DNA of 64,000 nt. Source: Microcystis aeruginosa FD4 (lineage in GTDB: Bacteria > Cyanobacteriota > Cyanobacteriia > Cyanobacteriales > Microcystaceae). The notes beneath the pieces are model-generated. The model saw nothing but the letters and a program-made list of their open reading frames with translations. It was not told the origin of the DNA and did no database searches. Location: assembly GCF_009792235.1 (NCBI RefSeq), contig NZ_CP046973.1:4092001-4156000 (forward strand), in the 5' to 3' direction. The translations under genes were made by a program, and so were the position numbers. Positions 17,851 through 27,246 of this stretch are shown in pieces. Every line of letters begins with the position of its first letter. Position 1 is the first letter of the stretch.

Positions 17851-19415
17851 CTCTCAAAAGTGCGCCAAAATTGCGGGGTAATTCGGAAGACCCGGTTATT
17901 AACAAGGGGAAGTCCTGCAAAATGTTCTTGCATTCTGACATTAACGCGCCGATTTAAGACCTCAAAGACTTTTTTGACCGTAGCAGGATTATCATATCCG
18001 TCGTAATGCTTGAAAGTGATTCCTGTTTGATTTTTTAGCTGATTACAGAAGCTTTTAGGTTCTTCGGGTCGTTGAACTTCTTTATAGCCATTAGCAAAAA
18101 CATCATGAGCAATGGCTTCTAAATAAAGTTGTCTTTGAGCGGCAGGATTTTTAGCGTAGAAAAGAATTTTTGCCACCGCCAAAGTTGAGCCGACACAATT
18201 GCCAAAAGTTCCCCAACTACCGAAGGCCAATAAATCATCATGAGGTAACACAGAAGTGGCATTCCAAGCCCCATTAAAAAGTCGGCCATCAATGATGACT
18301 AATTTAGCGCGCTGCTCGGAAGAATAGTTCTTATATTGAGCCAGAAATTGCTCGTCTAACTGGGCTTGTTCCTGGTCGTCTTTCTGATAATCATCAATAC
18401 TACCATTTTGACGACGAGTTAGGATAGCGACCTCGAAATCCCAGCCAGTTTCTGATTCTTCTAACCCAACTGCTTGTAATTTTTCAGTCACAAGTTCTCG
18501 TGGTGGCCGTCGCCCGTCGTACCACATTTCAGTCTTCTTATTAGAGATGCGGACACGCACTTTAGTTTTAGGAAGAGTTTGAGCGATTCCCATTGCTACT
18601 AATTCATCTGCTCCCCAAGTAATTGGCTGTTTGAGAGCCGAGAGATTATACTTATCCAGAAGATTGTATAATCTTGTTTGCATTGTTTCTCGCACATCTT
18701 TGGATGAATGTTTTTGAGAATCTCCCATCGCACAAACGACAGCTGAGATTTTTCGATTCATCGACTGTAATAGACGGATAGATTGTTCGAGTCTCCACAA
18801 CTCTTTGTCGTGTCTTTCTTTTGCCCAATCTGGATAAGGAGTTGCATCCGGTTGAGGAGGACCGACACCAACAAAAGATTGGACAATAACCGCTTTTTGA
18901 AATTGAGAAATAGTGGGTAGATAATCTTCGGGATATTGTACCAATCGTTCTGCAATAATGAACGCTGTATCCTTGACCCGAAGCAGTGTAATCAGTTGTC
19001 TGACTAAAGAATCTGTCTGTCTTCTTGGACTAAGAACGTACACAGGACAAATTCTTTCTGAACGGTTGTCTTGTCCATTAGGGGGAATCCCCACTCCATC
19101 TCCATCTTGTTCTGTTGGTCGATGATACACCTTAAATTGAGACAGCTTAATATCTTGTAATATCTTAGCCACAGGGTCATTACTTTTAATTTCGACATGG
19201 GGAATATAAGCGAACCATTTCGCCATCTGATTAACAGGGGTTGTTAATTCTAATTCCCAGTGGTTATTGGCTGCAGATTTGTAATCATTAATCTCAAGTT
19301 TATCTCCTGCTGTCAAGGAAAATTTTTGAGTATGGTCGGTAATCTGACTGCTATCTAGGGTAGATTGTTTGATAACAGTATTGACTAGAGCTTTCAGTTT
19401 TTGGGTAATCATCAT
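17820..19415 (-). pseudogene. DUF4127-like protein, interrupted near its 3' end
   Basis: The main part of a roughly 560-residue gene. ATG at 19415 (or the adjacent one at 19412) follows AAGGAG (19421-19426). Residues 40-90 resemble an SH3-like fold (FSLTAGDKLEINDY..WFAYIPHVEIK). The rest has DUF4127-like features: ITWGADELVAMGIAQTL, VIIDGRLFNGAWNA and LLAFGSWGTFGNCVGSTLA. The IS at 16589-17850 replaces the native last 30 residues (now at 16496-16588) with SHLCNEY read from the IS end. The protein may still fold. Function unknown; family call moderate. Confidence 0.65.
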
Positions 19416-19483
19416 CGATTCTCCTTTTTTCAATATGAGAGGATTATCTAGTTTTAAAGCTGGCAAAATTTGAGGACATAACT

Positions 19484-20542
19484 TTAATTAGGGACAGTAA
19501 ATTGCATAAACTTGGCGGGTACTGCACAATGATTTCCAGACTCCCCACTATCGCCATCAATCAAAATATAGGCTGTTCCATCAACGATCGCTAATCCTTC
19601 TGATGACTGGGGTAATTCTCGAAGTATTTCAGGTTTAAGGATCGTATTCGGTTTGAGATCCTCAGCCGATAGTTTCCAAAAAACGAAATTATCTTGACCA
19701 TCTTTCGGCCCGCCAGCAATTCCCCAAATCTGGTTATTATCAAAGGTAATTTCTCTGATTCCCCGTCCCCCTAAATCTAGAAGTGTTGCACCATCGAATT
19801 GATAGTTATCCAGATTAGCCATTGATAGTAAAACTGCATAATTATTAGCGTCTAATGTGACAACGGGAGAACGTAAACCTATCCAAATCTTGAATTTTTC
19901 AAGAGATAAAGGATCAGGAATCGCCACTGCTCCTTCAGCATTAAAAGCATTAGCTTGTTCACACCGATTTTTGTCTCCTAATGATTGATCAGCTTGGGTT
20001 TCCGCCTCATCAATAGCACGACTCACGGCACTGATAATCTTGTTAGAATTCACATCTAGATCTTGGAAGAGAACTTGAGAATTGATTGGAGAACTTTGGA
20101 TCAGTTTGCCAATAATTTTTAATTGATTCCCCGACAATTGAGCCTGTACAAACCGTTGTCTATTTGCTTTGATCTCACATTTATTGTTACGACTGTGAGA
20201 ACCGAAGAGAAGCACTCTATTATTATCTAATTTTGCGATCGCTTCAAGATCATTTATATTTTTCTCTAAGGCTAACTGGCTTTGACGAGTTGAGTCTAAT
20301 TGGCTAGAACTCACAGGATAGAGAAATAGAACGTCTTTTTGTTCATTATCTGCTACTAAAAGGCAATTGCCTCCTGATTCTGAACAGGTTACTTGAACGA
20401 CCGCAGAGGGTTCACAGACGGGATATTTTCCGAGTAGATTCTCAGCCTTAATATGAGCGATCGGGAAAATCAAGCTGAGAAAAAGAGTCAAGCTGAGTCC
20501 TAATAATAGTTGAAAAAGGTGATGAACGGTATAGGTTTTCAT
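19484..20542 (-). CDS. Secreted DUF3616-type protein
   Basis: Starts with a clear Sec signal peptide (hydrophobic LFQLLLGLSLTLFLSLIF, cleavage after about AHIKA, residue 33). The mature part is beta-rich, with VAIPDPLSLEKFKIWIGLRSPVV and SSEGLAIVDGTAYILIDGD, as in DUF3616 proteins thought to fold as propellers. Four or more cysteines suggest export to an oxidising compartment. It lies in the one-directional envelope gene set between the DUF6636-like and DUF4127-like genes. Catalytic role unknown. Confidence 0.7.
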   Translation of the reverse strand: MKTYTVHHLFQLLLGLSLTLFLSLIFPIAHIKAENLLGKYPVCEPSAVVQVTCSESGGNCLLVADNEQKDVLFLYPVSSSQLDSTRQSQLALEKNINDLEAIAKLDNNRVLLFGSHSRNNKCEIKANRQRFVQAQLSGNQLKIIGKLIQSSPINSQVLFQDLDVNSNKIISAVSRAIDEAETQADQSLGDKNRCEQANAFNAEGAVAIPDPLSLEKFKIWIGLRSPVVTLDANNYAVLLSMANLDNYQFDGATLLDLGGRGIREITFDNNQIWGIAGGPKDGQDNFVFWKLSAEDLKPNTILKPEILRELPQSSEGLAIVDGTAYILIDGDSGESGNHCAVPAKFMQFTVPN

Positions 20543-20579
20543 AATTTATTGTCTCCCAGGAGATTGTGAATTTTTGATT

Positions 20580-21026
20580 TCAAAAAACCTTCCACTGCTG
20601 ACGACTCAGAAAGAAACCGTGTCCCCCGGGGTTACTACACATTAATCCCGTTCTTTGTGAGATACATTTAAAGCCTGAATGTTGCCAAGTTTTTCCATAA
20701 GAAAGTATGTTTTTAGTACCGGCAATGGTATCACTTATACAAAGAACCTCTGGTTTACCTTGTTGACGGAGTAGAAAACCAGCCCCCCAATCAAATTGAC
20801 AATAATTAGGATAAGGTTGAGGGGGTAGAGGATTTAACATACTTTGAATCTCGCACCGTAGCATATTATTATCTTTCCCAATTAGAGCGCAATAAATGTT
20901 ACCACTTGGCATCACAAAGCTAGGGGGATTTTGAGCGTTAAGTTCACGGGATAGCACAGTTATGACACAGGCGATCAAAGATAAACATACAGGGATGCTA
21001 ACTTGATTTGTTAGAGTTTCAATCAT
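20580..21026 (-). CDS. Secreted cysteine-rich DUF6636-like protein
   Basis: ATG at 21026 gives a signal-anchor-like start (SIPVCLSLIACVITVLS) ending near ELNAQ. The mature part fits DUF6636: FVMPSGNIYCALIG, MLRCEIQS, CQFDWGAGF, CISDT, YGKTWQHSGFKC and LMCSNPGGHGFFLSR. Six cysteines suggest three disulfides. A TTG at 21065 would extend it into the preceding CHAP gene and is less likely. The family is, as I recall it, best known from actinobacteria, so transfer is possible. Confidence 0.65.
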   Translation of the reverse strand: MIETLTNQVSIPVCLSLIACVITVLSRELNAQNPPSFVMPSGNIYCALIGKDNNMLRCEIQSMLNPLPPQPYPNYCQFDWGAGFLLRQQGKPEVLCISDTIAGTKNILSYGKTWQHSGFKCISQRTGLMCSNPGGHGFFLSRQQWKVF

Positions 21027-21039
21027 GTTACTAATGTTG

Positions 21040-21528
21040 TTAGGAATTGAGTAATACCTGAGCAAGTTCAGAATCTAGTTTGCTAGTTTGATAAGGTGGA
21101 CGACCATAACCCATAATCGTGCTTCCCTGATGGTTTACTCGTTTAACCTGATTATCGACATTCCCTCGAATCGCAACAATTGAACCATCAGAATTTACTT
21201 TTTCGACAATGCCAACGCTATCAGGTAATTGATCATTTCCTAGTCCCCAGTCAAAGAAGACAATATCCCCGACTTGAGGAGTTGTATGCCACCATCCATG
21301 TTCTTTAAACCATTTTTTTGCGTGGGGATGATAGGCAAAACCTTTATCTGTGGTAATTTCTAACGGTAAACCCGCATGATAAAAGCAGTAAGAAACAAAT
21401 ATTGCTGCCCAAGGAACATGATTCATACCATACCAAGCATTGTATTTAGTTTGGTCATAACCTGAAGGGTTTTCTGTTGTGCCTATTTCACTAATGGCAA
21501 TTTGTAAAACGTCTTGTGGAGTCGTCAT
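21040..21528 (-). CDS. CHAP-fold protein lacking the catalytic Cys and His
   Basis: A 162-residue single CHAP domain closely related to the neighbour upstream (21644-22366). At the catalytic cysteine the neighbour reads PWCAMFVSYCF; this one reads PWAAIFVSYCF (A41). At the histidine the neighbour has SDHVGIVEKV; this one has PDSVGIVEKV (S104). Each codon differs from the neighbour's by more than one base, so the loss is not a sequencing slip. The fold-defining WYGM, GWWHT.P.VGD and GYGRPPY remain. Probably a pseudoenzyme: a binding, decoy or immunity-like partner. Confidence 0.85.
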   Translation of the reverse strand: MTTPQDVLQIAISEIGTTENPSGYDQTKYNAWYGMNHVPWAAIFVSYCFYHAGLPLEITTDKGFAYHPHAKKWFKEHGWWHTTPQVGDIVFFDWGLGNDQLPDSVGIVEKVNSDGSIVAIRGNVDNQVKRVNHQGSTIMGYGRPPYQTSKLDSELAQVLLNS

Positions 21529-21643
21529 AATTTTAGTTTCTTCCTAAATAACTTGAATTTTGAGGTTAATTTAAGCTTTTAAAGATGAGGTATGGCTTAA
21601 TTTTTCTGTTTAATCCCATACCTCATCAACATCTAGTAATCAC

Positions 21644-22366
21644 TTAATCGGTTGTGATGGGTGCTTCCCATGCTGCATCCCACGAGATCGGTCCAATAAT
21701 GCCATCAACTGTTAGACCTTTTTGTTTTTGGAATTGTTTTAAGACATTCTCATCGCGTTCCTTGAAGACACCATCAGCCTCAAGATTCCAACCTCGGTGA
21801 ATCATTTGTCGTTGCCACTGCAAGACATCATCTCCTCGCATATAAGGGCTAGTTAGAGCAATGAAACGTTCCCAAACTAGATGTTCCTCTTGATGAGGGG
21901 GGACTACACCATGATAAGGAGGACGACCATAACCTAAAATCCCTTTTTTCTGAGTTTTACGGCAAACTTCGCCACCGTTAGAGTCACCAAAATCATCAGA
22001 GGTATTCCCTTCAATAGCAACAATTGAACCGTCAGAATTAACTTTTTCAACTATACCGACATGATCGGATACACCATCACCTCCCCAATCATAAAAAACA
22101 ACATCACCCACTTTAGGCTCTGTATGCCACCATCCTTTATTTCTAAACCATTTCACTCCATAAGGACAATAAGCAAACCCTTTAGGTGTAGTAATAGGTA
22201 AAGGTAAGCCCGCATTGTAAAAGCAATAGGAAACAAACATGGCACACCAAGGCTGATAATCCATACCATACCAAATACCAAATTTATTATGGTTAGAATT
22301 TTTTGGGTTTTCTTTGTAGCCAATTTCCCGGGCTGCAATTTGAAGAACTTGTTGTGCGGTAGTCAT
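21644..22366 (-). CDS. CHAP amidase with C-terminal peptidoglycan-binding domain
   Basis: From ATG 22366 (preceded by GAGGA) the 240 residues comprise a CHAP amidase/peptidase (1-150; catalytic C41 in PWCAMFVSYC and H102 in SDHVGIVEKV) and a PG_binding_1 domain (about 165-235: GDDVLQWQRQMIHRGWNLEADGVF, then LKQFQKQKGLTVDGIIGP). It should cleave peptide or amide bonds in peptidoglycan. No signal peptide is present, so export would need a non-Sec route or lysis. Paralogue of the inactive CHAP protein directly downstream. Confidence 0.88.
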   Translation of the reverse strand: MTTAQQVLQIAAREIGYKENPKNSNHNKFGIWYGMDYQPWCAMFVSYCFYNAGLPLPITTPKGFAYCPYGVKWFRNKGWWHTEPKVGDVVFYDWGGDGVSDHVGIVEKVNSDGSIVAIEGNTSDDFGDSNGGEVCRKTQKKGILGYGRPPYHGVVPPHQEEHLVWERFIALTSPYMRGDDVLQWQRQMIHRGWNLEADGVFKERDENVLKQFQKQKGLTVDGIIGPISWDAAWEAPITTD

Positions 22367-22427
22367 AGTGATATTCCTCAATAAAGTAAAGGTAAATTGA
22401 AAGCGACATTTTTGAGGGAGAGAAGTG

Positions 22428-23537
22428 CTAAACAGAGACTATTTCTTTCTTTCTCAAAGCACCAAGCTCTTGCTCAAGCATCATTTGAATTTCGGGAATA
22501 GCCGGTTCATAGGGTGGATTAATATTCAGGTCTGTCCAGCGATTTTTAACACTTTCATGCAAATTGCTAACATCCCCTTCAAACTGACGAGGTGCTGTTC
22601 CCGCTACATTAAATGGCCATTTTGACGTATTATCAAAACTCGCACTACAATTGGGATGAACTTCATGTTGAATATAACTTTTATCTAAGGCCAAACCCAA
22701 GGCTTCGACTTGTTCCATCATCCACAATAAAGCTCCATCGGATAGGCCAGATTCTTTCTGAGAACCTCCACCAACACAACCATGACCCCCTGGAAACCAA
22801 ACCTGAACCACTTGTTCTTTTTGTTGTCTGATGTGGGTAGAATGGGGACGCATTAGTGTTACATCAAATACTTTACGAATTTCATCAATGGCAACTGCAT
22901 GAAACGCCTTTTCAATTGTAGGATTGATGGTCGAATCATAAAAGCGATAACGTTCGTTGAACTTTTGATCCAAGTGCAGAGAATGAACGATATCGGGGAT
23001 ACCTAAAGAAGCAACCGTATCCCAACAACATAAGGCTTTAATGGGAACTCGTCGTCCATACTGATTACGGAAATCAATGGCATTTTTACCGTTAGGTGCG
23101 TTATTTGGGTCTTGTTTGTCTCGGTAAATTTCGTAGGCTTTGGGAATTTGTCGGATAAATTCTCGATACAACAAACCACAATTATAAATTAACCCAGCTA
23201 AACAGCGTACAGTGTAAGCTCCCCGACTAAACCCAAAGAGATAAATTTCATCTTCAGGTTGATAGTTTAAGCACAGAAAACGATAGGCATCCTCAATCTT
23301 ATGATCCATGCCAATGCCTAAAGCACCTCCAGCAATTTTAATTAAAGTATCAGTCACCTTGGCATTAGTTTGTTTTGTTCCAATCCCTTCGTCATAGTAG
23401 ATGATTTGACGGATGGGATTGCCCTGACTATCATCAAGTGGCGTGATAGCTTGCACCATTTTGACAACATTGGTAGGATAATCTTGTGCTAAATCTTGCC
23501 AAGTTCCATCACAACAAACAATAAGACGGCTTTTCAT
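22428..23537 (-). CDS. DUF2235 / Tle1-like alpha/beta hydrolase
   Basis: The 369 residues start with the DUF2235 signature MKSRLIVCCDGTWQ and carry the lipase nucleophile elbow FGFSRGAYTVR (G102-F-S104-R-G106), GIGT, and ALCCWDTVASLGIP. DUF2235 includes type VI Tle1 phospholipase effectors and cytosolic hydrolases. A strong ribosome site (AGGAGG) precedes the ATG. It heads the minus-strand set and is followed by two CHAP proteins, so membrane plus wall hydrolases sit together. No secretion apparatus is in the window. Effector role is inference. Confidence 0.82.
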   Translation of the reverse strand: MKSRLIVCCDGTWQDLAQDYPTNVVKMVQAITPLDDSQGNPIRQIIYYDEGIGTKQTNAKVTDTLIKIAGGALGIGMDHKIEDAYRFLCLNYQPEDEIYLFGFSRGAYTVRCLAGLIYNCGLLYREFIRQIPKAYEIYRDKQDPNNAPNGKNAIDFRNQYGRRVPIKALCCWDTVASLGIPDIVHSLHLDQKFNERYRFYDSTINPTIEKAFHAVAIDEIRKVFDVTLMRPHSTHIRQQKEQVVQVWFPGGHGCVGGGSQKESGLSDGALLWMMEQVEALGLALDKSYIQHEVHPNCSASFDNTSKWPFNVAGTAPRQFEGDVSNLHESVKNRWTDLNINPPYEPAIPEIQMMLEQELGALRKKEIVSV

Positions 23538-24057
23538 AGCGATGAACCTCCTAGGTTTATTAAAACTCGCCAGTTGAGGAAATTTTTAAGGATTCTAGTG
23601 AATCATGACTCAAAATTATTGAGATTTTCCTTGAGGTAAAAGTCCCGCAAGACTCAACCGAGACAAAGGACGTTTTAACTCTGTTCGGAAGTGAAATAGA
23701 TGAGTTAGATAGCTGGCGTGACTAGGTAAAATTAGATGCGGTATTTATACTTACTACTTTAGATCGTCTATCAGAACTTGCTGCCCTAAAGATGGCAAAT
23801 TAATATATTTCTTGAGGTTTCTGTATATAAGTTTACAGAATATTGTTGAGCTATTTATTAATAAAAAAAGTTGAGTTTGATGGCCAACCATCTTAACACC
23901 TAAGCTCGCCAACCTCAACTTTAGCCGATTCTCGATCGCAATTTTAGCCCACCCTAACACTTCCCTCTTTTCCCACGAGGATTTTTACCAAGAAAAATGA
24001 TCTGTCTGCCTGAGAACAGGCTATAGTGATCATCAAACCCTCAGTGAAAAACTTCCC
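23538..24057. other. Intergenic region with a small inverted repeat
   Basis: Divergent spacer between the DUF2235 gene and the plus-strand membrane protein, likely holding both promoters. AAGTTGAG at about 23868 pairs with CTCAACTT at about 23913 around TTGATGGCCAACC, a small inverted repeat. Short open frames here have no family resemblance I can defend. Confidence 0.45.
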
Positions 24058-24774
24058 GTGTCTTCAGTATTCCGTCTTCCTCCCTATTTTTCCTCCGCTC
24101 TGCAGCGTCGAGTCATCAAAACTCTCGCGGCAAAAAAAAACCGTCAACTCTTGACATGGGCGGCAGCTTGTGCTAGTTTTTTGATCCTCTGGGCGTGGAA
24201 TTGGCAGCTAGTTTTGGCCACTTTAACCGGGGTGGGGGCGATGATTGGAGTTTACCATCTCCAGGGGCGAAACTGGCGATCGCTGTGGCTGTGGGGGCGT
24301 GCTTTTTTCAGCGCCGATAGCGGTAAGTTAACTTTAGCGGTAGTCTGTGGCGGTTTGGGCAGTTTAGCCACCTATCTCGCGGTCGCAATTTGGACTTATG
24401 CCGAAAATCGCTGGTTGGCCCTGGCCTCAATTTTGCAAGGATTTGGCACGGTTTTGACTTTAATCCTGCTAGGATGGCATTTTCTCGACCATCGCGGTCA
24501 AAATGAGTCAAAAAACTTCGATCGCTGGTTAGAAAAATTAACAGTCAATGATCCCTTAATGCGCTTAATGGCCGTCCGACGTTTAAGCGAAATGGAACTT
24601 TCCCCCAGTCGTCGAGAACAATGCCAAGAATACTTTCGTTATCTTCTCTCGCGAGAAACCGATACGCAAGTGCGATCGGCTTTACTTGATAATTTTTCTG
24701 GCAAAGAAGCAATCAAACCGCAACCTTTACAAATACCGCTACAGGTGAAAAAATCCCTCCTAAAATACGATTAA
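24058..24774 (+). CDS. Membrane protein with armadillo-like C-terminal region
   Basis: A cyanobacterial conserved protein of 238 residues, start GTG. Residues 33-135 hold about four membrane segments (TWAAACASFLILWAW, LATLTGVGAMIGVY, LAVVCGGLGSLATYLAVAIW, LQGFGTVLTLILLGW). The last 90 residues are helical and HEAT/ARM-like (NDPLMRLMAVRRLSEM..REQCQEYFRYLLSRE..VRSALLDNF). Found alone here; role unknown. Confidence 0.6.
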   Translation: MSSVFRLPPYFSSALQRRVIKTLAAKKNRQLLTWAAACASFLILWAWNWQLVLATLTGVGAMIGVYHLQGRNWRSLWLWGRAFFSADSGKLTLAVVCGGLGSLATYLAVAIWTYAENRWLALASILQGFGTVLTLILLGWHFLDHRGQNESKNFDRWLEKLTVNDPLMRLMAVRRLSEMELSPSRREQCQEYFRYLLSRETDTQVRSALLDNFSGKEAIKPQPLQIPLQVKKSLLKYD

Positions 24775-24799
24775 TACTAAATCCTGTTTAAGAAGTATA

Positions 24800-24930
24800 G
24801 GGAAGTGGGGAAGTGGGGAAGTGGGGAAGTGGGGTGTGGGGTGTAGGGAGAATAAATAAAATAATCTCCTGACTCCTGACTCCTGACTCCTATCTCCTGA
24901 CTCCTGACTCCTATCACCCTATCTCCTGAC
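24800..24930. repeat. Short tandem repeats (GGGGAAGT and CTCCTGA units)
   Basis: About four units of GGGGAAGT at 24800-24833, then CTCCTGA/CTCCTAT heptamers at 24865-24930. Similar GGGGAAGT/CCCCACTT strings occur near 39275 and 61420, and GGGGAAAT near 41803. These are the short tandemly repeated oligonucleotides typical of cyanobacterial spacers. Confidence 0.8.
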
Positions 24931-25016
24931 TCGGAGAATCCTGACGACCGACGACCTACACCTGAATCCTACCCCACCATGAAGATGACTGCTAGAGGCT
25001 GAAGAGGATATTTTTT

Positions 25017-25976
25017 TCACACCAAAGTTAACTCGCGCTCCTCGATATTTTGGAACATCAGCGTACTCAGATAACGTTCCCCGAAACTAGGCTGAATCAC
25101 CACAATTAATTTACCCTCATTTTCCGGTCGTTGGGCCAGTTGAATCGCAGCGCAAAGATTAGCACCGGAAGAAATCCCCGAAAGTAAACCCTCTTCTTTT
25201 GCCAGACGACGACCAAATTGAAAAGCTTCCTCATCACTGACAGTAATTACCTCATCAATCAGATCTGTGCGTAAAACTTCCGGAATAAAACCCGCACCGA
25301 TACCTTGAATTTTATGGGGGCCGGGATTACCTCCAGAAATCACCGGACTATTGAACGGTTCCACCGCGACTACTTGAAAACTAGGTTTACGGGGTTTAAT
25401 TGCCTCAGCGACTCCCGTAATCGTGCCGCCAGTACCCACACCCGCAACAACAAAATCTACCTGTCCCTCCGTATCTTGCCAAATTTCCTCAGCAGTGGTG
25501 AGACGGTGAATTTCTGGGTTAGAAGGGTTGCGAAATTGTTGCAACATATAAGCGCCGGGGATACTATCGACAATTTGTTGAGCGCGTAAAATTGCCCCTT
25601 TCATACCTTGGGAACCGGGGGTAAGTTCTAGGGTAGCACCGTAGGCTTTTAACATCGCCCGGCGCTCTAAACTCATCGTTTCCGGCATAGTTAAAATCAA
25701 GCGATAACCCTTAGCTGCCGCAGTCATCGCTAGGGCAATTCCCGTATTACCAGAGGTGGGTTCCACTAAAACTGTGGTTTCTGGATTGATTAAACCCGCT
25801 TTTTCGGCGCTATTAATCATGTGAGTGCCAATCCGGTCTTTGACGGAAGCAGCGGGATTCATCCCTTCTAATTTCATCACAATTCGGCCAAGACAGCCCT
25901 CCGCTTGGGGAATCCGATTCAATTGTACTAAAGGAGTGCGGCCAACCAATTCGGTGACATCGTGAGCGATACGCAT
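25017..25976 (-). CDS. cysK: Cysteine synthase A (O-acetylserine sulfhydrylase)
   Basis: PLP enzyme joining O-acetylserine and sulfide to cysteine. Seen: VGRTPLVQLNRIP, the PLP lysine in NPAASVKDRIG, VEPTSGNTGIALAM, the glycine loop GVGTGGTITGVAE and GLLSGISSGAN. 319 residues, family norm. A TnpB element ends only about 43 bases upstream of the start codon in the same orientation, so the native promoter has probably been displaced, or transcription now comes from the element. Confidence 0.96.
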   Translation of the reverse strand: MRIAHDVTELVGRTPLVQLNRIPQAEGCLGRIVMKLEGMNPAASVKDRIGTHMINSAEKAGLINPETTVLVEPTSGNTGIALAMTAAAKGYRLILTMPETMSLERRAMLKAYGATLELTPGSQGMKGAILRAQQIVDSIPGAYMLQQFRNPSNPEIHRLTTAEEIWQDTEGQVDFVVAGVGTGGTITGVAEAIKPRKPSFQVVAVEPFNSPVISGGNPGPHKIQGIGAGFIPEVLRTDLIDEVITVSDEEAFQFGRRLAKEEGLLSGISSGANLCAAIQLAQRPENEGKLIVVIQPSFGERYLSTLMFQNIEERELTLV

Positions 25977-26018
25977 GATATTTTCTCTGTCTAGGTGATT
26001 CGTGTGCTTAGTTATAGC

Positions 26019-26110
26019 GTTGACACTCCCCGCTCTAAAGAGACGGGGATTCTTGGTTCACAGAGATTACTTGCTTAGACAGAATTGCTTCTGAAAAAGT
26101 AGAGGTATTC
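26019..26110 (-). ncRNA. Predicted omega RNA scaffold of TnpB element 1
   Basis: By analogy with characterised TnpB systems, the transcript of the element right end forms the scaffold, and the bases just outside TGTCAAC act as guide. Here that guide would be the sequence between the element and the cysK start. The hairpin CCCCG..CGGGG is visible; the 5' limit is estimated. Confidence 0.5.
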
Positions 26111-27246
26111 TCTCCCCAAGCGTTTATTGGATCTAGCCCAAAGGTTCCGGTATGCCCTACCGTACTTAGTCCCCTTTTAAGGATGTTGATTGCGGCGTTT
26201 TCATCCCGCTCCAAAACACATCCACACTTGCACTGATGGGTTCTAGTCGATAAAGATTTTTTGACAGTTTCACCACAGTTTGAACAGTTTTGGCTTGTAT
26301 AATTCGGTGCGACAGCAATCGTTATCTTGCCGAATTTAACCCCAAAATACTCTATCCATTCCCGAAACTGATACCAGGCCGCATCATTTATCGATTTAGC
26401 TAGACAATGATTCTTGACTAAGTTCTTAACTCTTAAATCCTCGTAGGCTATCACATCGCTAGAGTGAACTACGCACCTTGCTAATTTCACAGCAAAGTCT
26501 TGACGTTGCCTACTTACTTTAAGGTGAGCTTTAGCTAATCTTTGTCTAGCTTTTTGACGATTTTTACTTCCCTTTTTCTTTTTAGATAATCGCCTTTGCA
26601 GTCGTTTTAATCGTTTCTCGGACTTTCTCAAGAATTGAGGATTATCAACCTTGTTGCCATTGTGATCTGTATAGAAAGAAGCCAAACCCACATCTAAGCC
26701 AATACACTTACCTGATGGGTTAACATCTTCTTTAACGTCACAAGAAAGGACAAATTGACAATAATAACCGTCCGCTCTCCGAATCAACCTAACCCTTTTA
26801 ATATCGGATTCTTGAAAGTACCCTAAATCCCAAGTTCCTACCAACTTAAGAACACCAATGTTTTTCTTGTCAGTGAACTTAACAGTTTTAGGGCTAAGAA
26901 GCTTCCATCCTGATTGTTTGTATTCAACCGAACGACTAAACTTCTTAAATTGAGGATACCCCTTTTTGCCTGATACCTTGCGTTTACAGTTGTCGTAAAA
27001 ACGACTAATTGAACTCCAAGCACGTTCAGCACTTGCCTGTCTAGCAGTTGAATTAAGTTCATCGGCAAATTTAAAGTCCTGAGCTAATTCTTTAGAATAT
27101 CGGTATAAATCGTTCTTACCCGTACCTTTTGTATCCATCCATAACCTGACACATTTGTTACGGATGAATTGAGCAGTACGAATAGCATCATCTATCGCTT
27201 GATACTGTTGAGTTTTAGCTTTAACTTTAAACTCTAAGACAAACAT
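26035..27246 (-). CDS. tnpB: TnpB RNA-guided endonuclease (element 1)
   Basis: 403 residues from ATG 27246. RuvC-like catalytic residues are D185 (IGLDVGLASF), E269 (YEDLRVKN) and D348 (ERDENAAINIL); the zinc ribbon is CSNCG..CKCGC. All are intact, so it should be a competent DNA nuclease guided by an omega RNA made from the element's right end. As in other TnpB genes, the 3' coding region (ILSKQVISVNQESP) overlaps the predicted RNA scaffold. No tnpA partner in the window. Confidence 0.93.
   Translation of the reverse strand: MFVLEFKVKAKTQQYQAIDDAIRTAQFIRNKCVRLWMDTKGTGKNDLYRYSKELAQDFKFADELNSTARQASAERAWSSISRFYDNCKRKVSGKKGYPQFKKFSRSVEYKQSGWKLLSPKTVKFTDKKNIGVLKLVGTWDLGYFQESDIKRVRLIRRADGYYCQFVLSCDVKEDVNPSGKCIGLDVGLASFYTDHNGNKVDNPQFLRKSEKRLKRLQRRLSKKKKGSKNRQKARQRLAKAHLKVSRQRQDFAVKLARCVVHSSDVIAYEDLRVKNLVKNHCLAKSINDAAWYQFREWIEYFGVKFGKITIAVAPNYTSQNCSNCGETVKKSLSTRTHQCKCGCVLERDENAAINILKRGLSTVGHTGTFGLDPINAWGENTSTFSEAILSKQVISVNQESPSL

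Noticed and set aside
23754..23960. 68-residue minus-strand frame upstream of the membrane protein
   Set aside because: No family features and it spans an inverted repeat; more likely non-coding spacer.
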